NCBI GenBank assembly: GCA_943846675.1
Contig: OX044357.1
Coordinates: 1,736,001 to 1,800,000 of the forward strand
Direction: 5' to 3'
Length of the DNA: 64,000 nt
DNA from: UBA987 sp002292105
GTDB taxonomy: Bacteria > Bacteroidota > Bacteroidia > NS11-12g > UBA9320
Made by a program: the position numbers and the translations under genes. This document shows, one piece after another, positions 43,210 through 50,701 of this stretch. The notes beneath the pieces are model-generated. The model did no database searches and was not told the DNA's origin. It saw only the letters and a list, made by a program, of their open reading frames with translations. Position 1 is the first letter of the stretch. Each line of letters starts with the position of its first letter.

Positions 43210-43737
43210 TCATGTACATAATGACGACTTAACTACTTTATTCGCGCAATAGGTACTGGCAAATGCCTCTGGTTTTGCCCTGAAGGTATACCCCATTCCC
43301 ATGATATAGCCCATAGCTTCTTTAAACGCAACATGTGATTTAAACTGTGGATCGCTATTGATATCTGCATGTACTTCCATTTCGATATCATATTTGTCGA
43401 ATAAGGGACAAAGTTTGTACGCTACTTCGATAGAGTCAGATACTTCTTTAATCATTCGTTCTTTAATACTGTACTTGATTTCGGTTTTATAATTGTTCAA
43501 GTAGATAAATCCGCCTTTACCTTCTCTTAAAAACACGATAGCCGTCGCAAACTCAACGATATCACCTTTTACTTGAGAATCGGTACCAATGCAAACCTTC
43601 AAGCGATGAAGCTTGACCTCTTCTAAGATTACGTTTTCGACTGATTCGTATAAAGGCTTTTCAAGCCTTTCTCCAGTAAGTTTTCTCCATGCTTTCATTG
43701 TATTTCCAAATGATTGACTCCTCCCAAAGTTTGCCAA
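43210..43737 (-). CDS. YkuK-type RNase H-like protein
   Basis: A 175-residue protein of the YkuK (DUF458) family with an RNase H-like fold. Acidic positions of such a fold are visible in CIGTDSQVKG and EVHADINSDPQFKS. Family members are called RNase H-like, but an activity has not been shown to my knowledge. The ATG lies 37 bp from the divergent frame at 43775. Confidence 0.85.
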   Translation of the reverse strand: MANFGRSQSFGNTMKAWRKLTGERLEKPLYESVENVILEEVKLHRLKVCIGTDSQVKGDIVEFATAIVFLREGKGGFIYLNNYKTEIKYSIKERMIKEVSDSIEVAYKLCPLFDKYDIEMEVHADINSDPQFKSHVAFKEAMGYIMGMGYTFRAKPEAFASTYCANKVVKSSLCT

Positions 43738-43867
43738 TTAGTTCATATTAAACGCTTAATGTTATGAACATACTGTGTACTACCTTGATTATGACGGTTT
43801 ACCGACTCGAAATAAATTTGACATAAACCGATACAAGTTTTTCCTTTGCGACTCAATCCAATTTGAC

Positions 43868-44875
43868 ATGTTATCAAAGTCTGACTTTATTCAAGCATTC
43901 ACACATTTAGGTAGAAAACTACATCCTAGTACCTCAGGTATATCTGATGTTATCGAAGAGTCTTACCTTAAAAACAATTGGTTTACGGAAGAGAACGTTA
44001 CTTTTTGTCTTGACAATTGGCGTATTTGTTTGACTGAAGACAACCTGAAGCAGTGGTTAGTTTCTGTACCTGAGAGAAATGCATCTCCCAAAACCATTGG
44101 CATCATTATGGCGGGAAACATTCCAATGGTCGGGTTTCATGATATTCTAAGTGTTCTGAGTACTGGAAATAAGGCGTTGGTGAAACTATCTGACAAAGAC
44201 GAGGTGCTTATGAAGTACTGCATTAAGACCTTAATAGCCCATGAGCCTGAGTTGGAACACTACATTGAAGTTACAGACCGGGTGTTGAAACCAGACGGAA
44301 TTATAGCTACCGGAAGCAATAACAGTTCTCGGTATTTTGAATATTATTTTAAAGAAATTCCACACATCATCAGAAAAAACCGGACCTCGGTTGCCATTCT
44401 TACAGGGAATGAAACTGAAGAAGAGCTGGGTGCTTTATCGGACGACATCTTTCAGTACTTTGGACTTGGTTGTCGGAATGTGACCAAACTATACGTACCA
44501 GAAAACTATGATATGGTCCCGTTGCTTGATGCCACTTCAGGTTATGCTGAGGTAGCCAATCACAACAAGTATGCGAATAACACCACGTATCATCGCGCTA
44601 TCTTTTTAATGAACCTCACCGAACATTTAGACACGGGCTATTTACTTGTCAAGGAAGACGAAAAGCTGCACCCACCCCTCTCCTGCTTGTTTTACCAAAG
44701 GTATACAGACAAAAACCAGTTAAGCGACTGGCTAACTGACTCTAAAGAAGAGATTCAAGCCGTAGTATCCCATTTAGACAGTCCTGGTCATATCCCATTT
44801 GGTCAAGCACAAACACCTGGATTGGCAGATTATGCGGACGGAGTAAATACATTGGAGTTTTTAACCAACTTGTAA
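43868..44875 (+). CDS. LuxC-type acyl-CoA/fatty acyl reductase
   Basis: A 335-residue protein of the acyl-CoA reductase (LuxC) family, which reduces activated acyl groups to aldehydes with NAD(P)H. The likely active-site cysteine is in YFGLGCRNVTKLYVP. IGIIMAGNIPMVGFHDILSV and HIPFGQAQTPGLADYADGVN in part are family blocks. I chose the ATG at 43868 (MLSKSDFIQAFTHLG); the frame stays open to a GTG at 43775, which would add 31 residues. No LuxD/E or luciferase gene is near. Confidence 0.85.
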   Translation: MLSKSDFIQAFTHLGRKLHPSTSGISDVIEESYLKNNWFTEENVTFCLDNWRICLTEDNLKQWLVSVPERNASPKTIGIIMAGNIPMVGFHDILSVLSTGNKALVKLSDKDEVLMKYCIKTLIAHEPELEHYIEVTDRVLKPDGIIATGSNNSSRYFEYYFKEIPHIIRKNRTSVAILTGNETEEELGALSDDIFQYFGLGCRNVTKLYVPENYDMVPLLDATSGYAEVANHNKYANNTTYHRAIFLMNLTEHLDTGYLLVKEDEKLHPPLSCLFYQRYTDKNQLSDWLTDSKEEIQAVVSHLDSPGHIPFGQAQTPGLADYADGVNTLEFLTNL

Positions 44876-44897
44876 ATATTTAATACATTTTTGTGTC

Positions 44898-44924
44898 ACC
44901 GTTTGAACGGTTGTAATACTTTTG
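44898..44924 (+). promoter_or_regulatory. purC promoter region with palindrome
   Basis: TACTTTTG (44917-44924) matches TAnnTTTG and ends 5 nt before the ATG. TTTTG at 44889-44893 is 23 nt upstream, within the range for a -33 element. The palindrome ACCGTT-TG-AACGGT (44898-44911) lies between them. Confidence 0.55.
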
Positions 44925-44929
44925 AATAT

Positions 44930-45886
44930 ATGGAGCCGTTAGTTTCGACGAATTATTTTTTCAAAGGACAGAAGGATTTCTATCGAGGTAAAGTCCGAGA
45001 CGTCTATAATATCAATGATCAATTTCTTGTGATGATTGCCACAGATCGCATTTCAGCATTTGATCATGTTCTACCAGAATCAATACCCTATAAAGGACAG
45101 GTATTGAATCAAATTGCGTCTACATTTTTAGATGAAACGCGCGAAATTGTACCCAATTGGAAAATCGCAGAACCTGACCCACATGTAACCGTAGGTTTGA
45201 AATGTGACCCACTTCCTGTAGAAATTGTCGTGCGCGGTTATTTAGCTGGCCACGCTTGGCGTGTATATCGTGATGGCGGACGGGAATTGTGTGGCGTTAA
45301 GCTTCCTGATGGCCTTAAAGAGAATGATAAACTACCGCATCCAATCATTACTCCAACGACTAAAGAGCGAGATGGTCATGATCAAGACATCTCCATGAAA
45401 GAACTGAATGAACGACGCGTTTTAAAAAAGCGTCAGATTGAAAAGTTGGAGCACTATGGTTTGGCATTGTTTGACGCTGGAACAAAAAAAGCCGATTCGC
45501 AAGATTTGATTCTTGTAGATACCAAATATGAATTTGGGTTGTACAACGACAAAATTGTGTTGATTGATGAAATTCATACGCCTGACAGCAGTCGGTATTT
45601 TTATAAGGATTCGTACGAAGCGATTCAAAGCAAAGACCAAAAACAACGACAATTATCCAAGGAATTTGTACGTCAATGGTTGATTGAAAACGGATTTCAA
45701 GGTCTTGAGGGTCAAGACATACCTGAAATGACTGCTGAATTTGTGGAAAACGTTTCTAACCGTTATATCGAGTTGTTTGAACACATTACGGGAAACGCCT
45801 TTGTGAAAAGGGATTATTCAGATATTTCTGAAACAATCTCTTCTGCAGTGGATTCATTTATTACAAACAATATGCAAGTATTATAA
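44930..45886 (+). CDS. purC: SAICAR synthase
   Basis: PurC joins aspartate to carboxyaminoimidazole ribotide in purine synthesis. The 318-residue length fits the longer form of the family. Motifs are GKVRDVY, ATDRISAFDHV, EIVVRGYLAG and, near the end, VDTKYEFGL. The ATG at 44930 is placed by the promoter; an in-frame GTG at 44891 overlaps the -33 region. The gene stands alone, without other pur genes. Confidence 0.95.
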   Translation: MEPLVSTNYFFKGQKDFYRGKVRDVYNINDQFLVMIATDRISAFDHVLPESIPYKGQVLNQIASTFLDETREIVPNWKIAEPDPHVTVGLKCDPLPVEIVVRGYLAGHAWRVYRDGGRELCGVKLPDGLKENDKLPHPIITPTTKERDGHDQDISMKELNERRVLKKRQIEKLEHYGLALFDAGTKKADSQDLILVDTKYEFGLYNDKIVLIDEIHTPDSSRYFYKDSYEAIQSKDQKQRQLSKEFVRQWLIENGFQGLEGQDIPEMTAEFVENVSNRYIELFEHITGNAFVKRDYSDISETISSAVDSFITNNMQVL

Positions 45887-45937
45887 GATTACTTGGTATT
45901 TTCGAGGCTCAAACATGTTTTGAAAATCTAAGTTATT

Positions 45938-47584
45938 ATGAGAAAAATCCTACTTATTGCGTCAAGCATTGCCTTGATGTTTACGGCTGTAAATGCCCAA
46001 ACAGTTACTTCGTTTGCGGGTAAAGCCAACACCGATCCAACTAAAAATTACAGTAATAGCACAGCCGCGAAGGCCGACGCTTATTTCTACCAACCTCATG
46101 GCATTACATGGGATAAAGGTGGACGTATGTATATTACGGAATCCAATAAAATACGTTTAATATTAAACGATAAGGTTTATAACCGAAGTGGAAAATTAGG
46201 AGACCCTAGCTTTACCCTTGGATATGCCAACGGAACTGGAAATGCCGCAGCATACTACAATCCGACTGGTGCTGTTTGTGATGATGCAGGAAACGTATAC
46301 ATTGTTGATTCTGAGAACCATGCAATCCGAAAAATGACTCCTTACGTAAACCTAGGTAACGGCCAAAGCGCAAGTACGTTGGCTGGAGCCAACTCTAGCG
46401 GTGGCTGGGGAACGGCTGGATATAAGGATGCATCTGGTGCAAGTGCACGATTTGACACCCCAAAAGACATCACCATTGACGGCAATGGTAATTTATACGT
46501 GACAGACTTTTTAAACCACTGTATTCGTAAAATATCACCGACGGGTTCGGTTCTTACGCTTGCTGGTAAAGGCACAGAGTATGGTAACAAAGACGGATCT
46601 GGTTCTGCTGCTCGATTTGATTCACCTTACGGTATTGCTATGTTAGACGCGACTAACTTGGTGGTAACAGACTTCACGAATGCCTCAATCAGAAAAGTAA
46701 ACATCTCTTCAGGAGCTGTAACCACAATCTGTGGTGGATTTGGATTTAAAGATGGCACACTAGCGGAAGCGAGATTTAAGCACGTTAGAGGTGTGGCCGT
46801 AGTCAACGGACTGATTTACGTTGCGGATGCAACGGCAATTCGTGTCATTGATGTTAAAAACAACACCGTATCAACATTTGCAGGAAGTGCTAGCGCAAGT
46901 GGAAATAAAGACGGAGTTGGAACAGATGCTCGTTTTGGTGCTTTGGGCGGTTTAAGCTATGACGGTGGCGATGCATTATTTGTTACGGACATGACCAATC
47001 ACGTTATTAAAAAAATTACGATTGACAACTTAGCACCAGAAGCTGATTTTTCTACTACTAAGACAAATATTGAAATTAACGAAGAAACAACGCTTACGGA
47101 TATTAGCGGAGGAAAGGAAGCAACCAAGCGTACTTGGTTGGTTGAGAATACAAGCGGAAGCACAAATAATGTTGTATTGGTACAAGGTGATTACAACGCT
47201 TCGAAAGCAATCACTGTTAAGTTTACCGCAACAGGATCTTACCGTGTCACGTTAACGGTAACAAATGAATATGGCACCGATGAGGTGACTAAAACACATA
47301 TAACCGTAAGTACAGTAGGTATTGCTGAGGTGCATCCAAATACAGGTTTCAGTATTTATCCTAACCCATCATCCAACGGAACGTTGAATATTCAGTTGGC
47401 AGACGGAAATTTTGATAAAACCACAATTCAACTAATGAACCTAAATGGTTCCGTAGTTTTGGAATCAGTTGCCGATGCAGGAAGTCATTTCCAACTCAAC
47501 ACATCACGAATAAGTAAAGGTGTTTATTACCTGAGCTTAAGTGACTTAACTGGAATTGTAAGCAAGAAGGTTGTTATCCAATAA
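45938..47584 (+). CDS. Secreted NHL-repeat protein with T9SS type A sorting domain
   Basis: A 548-residue secreted protein with a signal peptide (MRKILLIASSIALMFTAVNA). Residues about 25-365 hold five or six NHL beta-propeller repeats (such as YQPHGITWDKGGRMYITES and FDTPKDITIDGNGNLYVTD). A PKD-like domain spans about 370-460 (TATGSYRVTLTVTNEYG). The C-terminal 75 residues are a type A sorting domain (FSIYPNPSSNGTLNIQL, ISKGVYYLSL). It should be exported by the type IX system and attached to the surface or released. The partner is unknown. Confidence 0.92.
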   Translation: MRKILLIASSIALMFTAVNAQTVTSFAGKANTDPTKNYSNSTAAKADAYFYQPHGITWDKGGRMYITESNKIRLILNDKVYNRSGKLGDPSFTLGYANGTGNAAAYYNPTGAVCDDAGNVYIVDSENHAIRKMTPYVNLGNGQSASTLAGANSSGGWGTAGYKDASGASARFDTPKDITIDGNGNLYVTDFLNHCIRKISPTGSVLTLAGKGTEYGNKDGSGSAARFDSPYGIAMLDATNLVVTDFTNASIRKVNISSGAVTTICGGFGFKDGTLAEARFKHVRGVAVVNGLIYVADATAIRVIDVKNNTVSTFAGSASASGNKDGVGTDARFGALGGLSYDGGDALFVTDMTNHVIKKITIDNLAPEADFSTTKTNIEINEETTLTDISGGKEATKRTWLVENTSGSTNNVVLVQGDYNASKAITVKFTATGSYRVTLTVTNEYGTDEVTKTHITVSTVGIAEVHPNTGFSIYPNPSSNGTLNIQLADGNFDKTTIQLMNLNGSVVLESVADAGSHFQLNTSRISKGVYYLSLSDLTGIVSKKVVIQ

Positions 47585-47602
47585 ACACTAAAAAACATTG
47601 TG

Positions 47603-47634
47603 AAAAGCCTGGTTGTTTAAACCGGGCTTTTTTT
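47603..47634 (+). terminator. Rho-independent terminator
   Basis: A 12-bp stem (AAAAGCCTGGTT with AACCGGGCTTTT, one G-U pair), a 5-nt loop and a T run lie 18 bp after the NHL gene. Confidence 0.85.
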
Positions 47635-47685
47635 ATGTTTAAGGTTACGAAATGTCGATTTGTTACATGTGTTAAATATTAAACG

Positions 47686-47693
47686 TACTTTTG
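47686..47693 (+). promoter_or_regulatory. Promoter of the DEAD-box helicase
   Basis: TACTTTTGCACC matches the -7 consensus, with TTTG at 47659-47662, 23 nt upstream. The ATG is 86 nt after the box, so the transcript has a long leader, as is common for cold-regulated helicase genes. No leader structure was resolved. Confidence 0.6.
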
Positions 47694-47779
47694 CACCTTT
47701 ATTTGGCAGAACGATCACTTAAAAAGGCTTAGTGTTCGTTCAATTAACGCACGGCAGTGCACAACACATAACGAACAAT

Positions 47780-49567
47780 ATGACAACTTTTAAAGAGGTT
47801 GGACTACAAGAAGACATTCTTAGAGCCATCCAAGACTTGGGTTTTGAAAAACCTACTCCTATTCAGGAAAAATCAATTCCACAAATTATTGAAAACAATG
47901 TAGACGTTTTGGCACTAGCTTCAACGGGTACAGGTAAAACAGCTGCTTTTGGATTACCAATCGCACAAAAAATTGACACGAACAACAACTCGGTTCAGTC
48001 TATCATTCTTAGCCCAACCAGAGAACTGTGTCGTCAAATTGCACAGGATATAGAAAACTATACCAAATACAGAAAAGGCTTCAAGTCTGTATCTGTATAT
48101 GGCGGTGCTAACATCGTTAATCAGATTAGAGACCTAAAACGTGGCGCTCAGGTTGTTATTGGAACTCCTGGTCGTGTTATCGACCTAATCAAGCGTGGCA
48201 ATCTAAAATTAGAGAAAATTGAAATCTTAGTTTTAGACGAAGCAGACGAAATGTTAAACATGGGATTCAAAGAAGATTTGGATTTCATTTTAAGCAATAC
48301 CCCATCAGAACGCCAAACCTTATTGTTTAGCGCAACAATGCCACGTGACGTTTCGAGGATTGCGAAGAACTACATGAACAGTCCTGTAGAGATTGAAACT
48401 GCACGTGCCAATCAGAGCGCAGAAAACATTGAACATTCTTATTATTTGGTTAATGCCAGTACACGTTTTGAAGCGTTAAGACGTATTGCCGACGTAAACC
48501 CAGATATTTATGGAATCGTTTTCTGTCGTACACGTCGAGAAACACAACAAGTGGCCGACAAACTTATTAAAGGAGGCTATAATGCGGATGCATTGCATGG
48601 GGATTTATCTCAAGCACAGCGGGACCATGTTATGGGCAAGTTCCGTTCACAAGTACTACAAATTCTAGTTGCTACTGATGTGGCTGCCAGAGGACTTGAC
48701 GTAAACAACATTACGCATGTTATCAATTACAATTTACCAGACGAGCTAGAGTCTTACATTCACCGAAGTGGTAGAACAGCCAGAGCTGGTAAAAAAGGAT
48801 CTTCTATTGCATTGGTGTCTAATAGAGAAAGGTCTAAAATCAAACAACTTGAAAAGAAGATTGGAAAGTCGTTTGAAGCCAAGTCTATTCCAAGCGGGAA
48901 AGAAATTTGTGGCAAACAACTATTTAAATTAGTAGAAGACCTTAAACAGGTTGAAGTTGATAAAACTGAGTTTGAACAATATTTACCAGCCATCACAGCT
49001 GAACTTGAAGGTTATTCAAGAGAAGAGCTCATAGAGCGCTTTTTCTCAGCAGAATTTAACCGCTTCTTAGAATACTATAAAGACGCTGGTGATTTGAATA
49101 TCAGTGCCTCAGACCGAGATCGCTCTGAACGCGGAAGAAATGGACGCGGAAGAGACCGTGATAGAGATAGGGACAGAGACAGAGACAGAGGTAGAGATCG
49201 TGATCGCAGAGACCGACCAAGAAGAGAAAAAGATTCGTCTCGAAGTCGAAGCAGAGGAGGAAGCATGAATTTTGAGCGATTCTTCGTAAACCTAGGGCAA
49301 AAAGATTCTCTAAATGCACAGCGTTTGATGGGTTTCATCAATGAGCAACCTACCTTAGAAGGTGTTGGTATTGGTAGAATTGAGGTTCTTAAAACATTCT
49401 CATTTGTTGAAGTTGACAACAACTTTACCAACGACGTGCTTAAATCAATGAATGGCAAGGATTTTAGAGGCCGTCAGTGCAACATTGAAGTAGCTGGGAA
49501 CAAGGAAAACCCTGGACGCAGCAAAAGCAAAGACAAACGCAATCGAGAAAGAAGCCGTAGATACTAA
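47780..49567 (+). CDS. DEAD-box RNA helicase with RD-rich linker and DbpA-type domain
   Basis: A 595-residue ATP-dependent RNA helicase of the CsdA/DeaD type, probably acting in ribosome assembly or mRNA turnover. Motifs: Q motif near 21-30 (GFEKPTPIQE), ASTGTGKT (47-54), DEAD (153-156), SAT (184-186), and HRSGRTARAGKKG in domain 2. Residues about 445-500 are an Arg-Asp repeat, then a DbpA-like RNA-binding domain (FFVNLGQKDSLNAQRLMGFI) and an Arg/Ser/Lys tail. I chose the ATG at 47780; an in-frame start at 47732 adds 16 residues. MiaE copy 2 follows closely. Confidence 0.93.
   Translation: MTTFKEVGLQEDILRAIQDLGFEKPTPIQEKSIPQIIENNVDVLALASTGTGKTAAFGLPIAQKIDTNNNSVQSIILSPTRELCRQIAQDIENYTKYRKGFKSVSVYGGANIVNQIRDLKRGAQVVIGTPGRVIDLIKRGNLKLEKIEILVLDEADEMLNMGFKEDLDFILSNTPSERQTLLFSATMPRDVSRIAKNYMNSPVEIETARANQSAENIEHSYYLVNASTRFEALRRIADVNPDIYGIVFCRTRRETQQVADKLIKGGYNADALHGDLSQAQRDHVMGKFRSQVLQILVATDVAARGLDVNNITHVINYNLPDELESYIHRSGRTARAGKKGSSIALVSNRERSKIKQLEKKIGKSFEAKSIPSGKEICGKQLFKLVEDLKQVEVDKTEFEQYLPAITAELEGYSREELIERFFSAEFNRFLEYYKDAGDLNISASDRDRSERGRNGRGRDRDRDRDRDRDRGRDRDRRDRPRREKDSSRSRSRGGSMNFERFFVNLGQKDSLNAQRLMGFINEQPTLEGVGIGRIEVLKTFSFVEVDNNFTNDVLKSMNGKDFRGRQCNIEVAGNKENPGRSKSKDKRNRERSRRY
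49152..49206 (+). repeat. 6-bp coding repeat for Arg-Asp pairs
   Basis: Units near AGAGAC or AGAGAT repeat about nine times inside the helicase gene and encode alternating Arg and Asp. The length may vary by slippage in multiples of two residues. Confidence 0.7.
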
Positions 49568-49575
49568 CCAATCAC

Positions 49576-49583
49576 TATTTTTG
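49576..49583 (+). promoter_or_regulatory. -7 element before MiaE copy 2
   Basis: TATTTTTG matches TAnnTTTG and ends 5 nt before the ATG at 49589, 8 bp after the helicase stop. It suggests a separate, leaderless transcript. Confidence 0.45.
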
Positions 49584-49588
49584 GTTTT

Positions 49589-50173
49589 ATGAAACGTTCT
49601 ATTGATGTTAAAATAGCGTCATCACAAGAGTGGATTGACAAAGTGTTGTCAGATTTTCCATCCTTTTTAAGAGACCATGCAGATTGTGAACGGAAAGCGA
49701 GCGGAATGGCGAACAGTTTTGTTGCGAAGTATCCAAACCGCGTAGAAATCATCCCAGACCTTATTGACATTGCCATCGAAGAGATGGAGCATTTCAAACA
49801 GGTGTACGACGTAATGTCTGCCCAAGGCATTGAATTGAACCATGAAATCCAAAAAGACGTTTACGTTAATCGGTTAATGAAATTAGCCAGAGACGGCCGT
49901 GAGGAACGATTTTTAGACAAATTATTGTTGGCCTCAGTATTCGAATGCAGAGGTGCAGAACGTTTTAAGATGGTCGCTGATCATGTGGAAGATTCAAGTC
50001 TGAAGTCGTTTTACAAAACGTTGTGGACTAGCGAAGCCAAACATGGGCATGTATTTGTCACCTTCGCTCTGCATTATTTCAGTGAAGATGTTGTGTATGA
50101 TCGTCTTGAAACATTAATGAATGCGGAAGCTGCAATATTGCAAGAAATTCCAATTCGGGCTGCGTTACACTAA
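49589..50173 (+). CDS. tRNA-(ms2io6A)-hydroxylase family protein (copy 2)
   Basis: A 194-residue diiron protein of the MiaE family, diverged from the copy at 33330. The likely ligands are intact: DHADCERKA, EEMEHFKQV (ExxH), ECRGAERFKMV and SEAKHGHVF (ExxH). The two proteins share the spacing of these motifs but little else. One may act on ms2i6A and the other on another substrate. It overlaps the convergent DinB gene by 9 nt. Confidence 0.88.
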   Translation: MKRSIDVKIASSQEWIDKVLSDFPSFLRDHADCERKASGMANSFVAKYPNRVEIIPDLIDIAIEEMEHFKQVYDVMSAQGIELNHEIQKDVYVNRLMKLARDGREERFLDKLLLASVFECRGAERFKMVADHVEDSSLKSFYKTLWTSEAKHGHVFVTFALHYFSEDVVYDRLETLMNAEAAILQEIPIRAALH

Positions 50174-50686
50174 GTAGCGTTCCCGAATAACTTGGGTATG
50201 ATGCAAAGCATGTCCAGCAATAATAAAACCCTGGTTTTCAACGCTTAAAACCAGTCCGTTGGCAAATCCTTCTCGTTTCAGTTCAGCCGCCTTAAAGCTT
50301 TTATACATAAACAAGGTTGAAATTCTCACGGCATGGAATTCATCCCATAAGTCTGTAATAGTCCGGTCTGAAACATCAGCTACATCGACATAACTATTGT
50401 GATCATAGCCAGGCAATTGCGTCATGTCTTTTCTCGCAAATCGCATTGCACGTTGACTTAATATCCTTTCCGCATCAATAAGGTGTTGTAATATTTGCTT
50501 TGGTGTCCACTTGCCTTCATCATAACGGTAATTCGACTTTTCTTCTGTCATTGAAACAAATGTCTGACGCATCTCTTCCCATTGCTCCTCTAGCGCATTG
50601 TAGGCAGTTGTAGAAAAGACTTTACTTACGTATGGTTTGAAGTATTCTGGAATTGTTTCTATTAAGGGCATAGGTATTAAGGGCAT
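50165..50686 (-). CDS. DinB-family protein
   Basis: A 173-residue four-helix-bundle protein of the DinB superfamily. Candidate metal ligands are H68 in QILQHLIDAER and the pair in GHALHHTQVIRERYL. Function in this family varies (thiol transfer, metal-dependent hydrolysis). Two possible ATG starts exist, at 50686 and 50671, because a 15-bp tandem duplication repeats the start region (MPLIP, MPLIE). The ends overlap MiaE copy 2. Confidence 0.85.
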   Translation of the reverse strand: MPLIPMPLIETIPEYFKPYVSKVFSTTAYNALEEQWEEMRQTFVSMTEEKSNYRYDEGKWTPKQILQHLIDAERILSQRAMRFARKDMTQLPGYDHNSYVDVADVSDRTITDLWDEFHAVRISTLFMYKSFKAAELKREGFANGLVLSVENQGFIIAGHALHHTQVIRERYLV

Positions 50687-50690
50687 AGGT
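50661..50690. repeat. 15-bp exact tandem duplication at a start codon
   Basis: The unit ATTAAGGGCATAGGT occurs twice without change. On the minus strand each copy carries an ATG in the frame of the DinB gene. Confidence 0.9.
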
Positions 50691-50701
50691 TTTTACTCGA
50701 T

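Noticed and set aside
43868..44875. Bioluminescence locus suggested by a LuxC-type reductase
   Set aside because: No luciferase, LuxD or LuxE genes are present; LuxC-type reductases are common in non-luminous bacteria.
49075..49458. Minus-strand frame rich in Ser/Leu repeats
   Set aside because: It is the complement of the helicase Arg-Asp tract and has no independent support.
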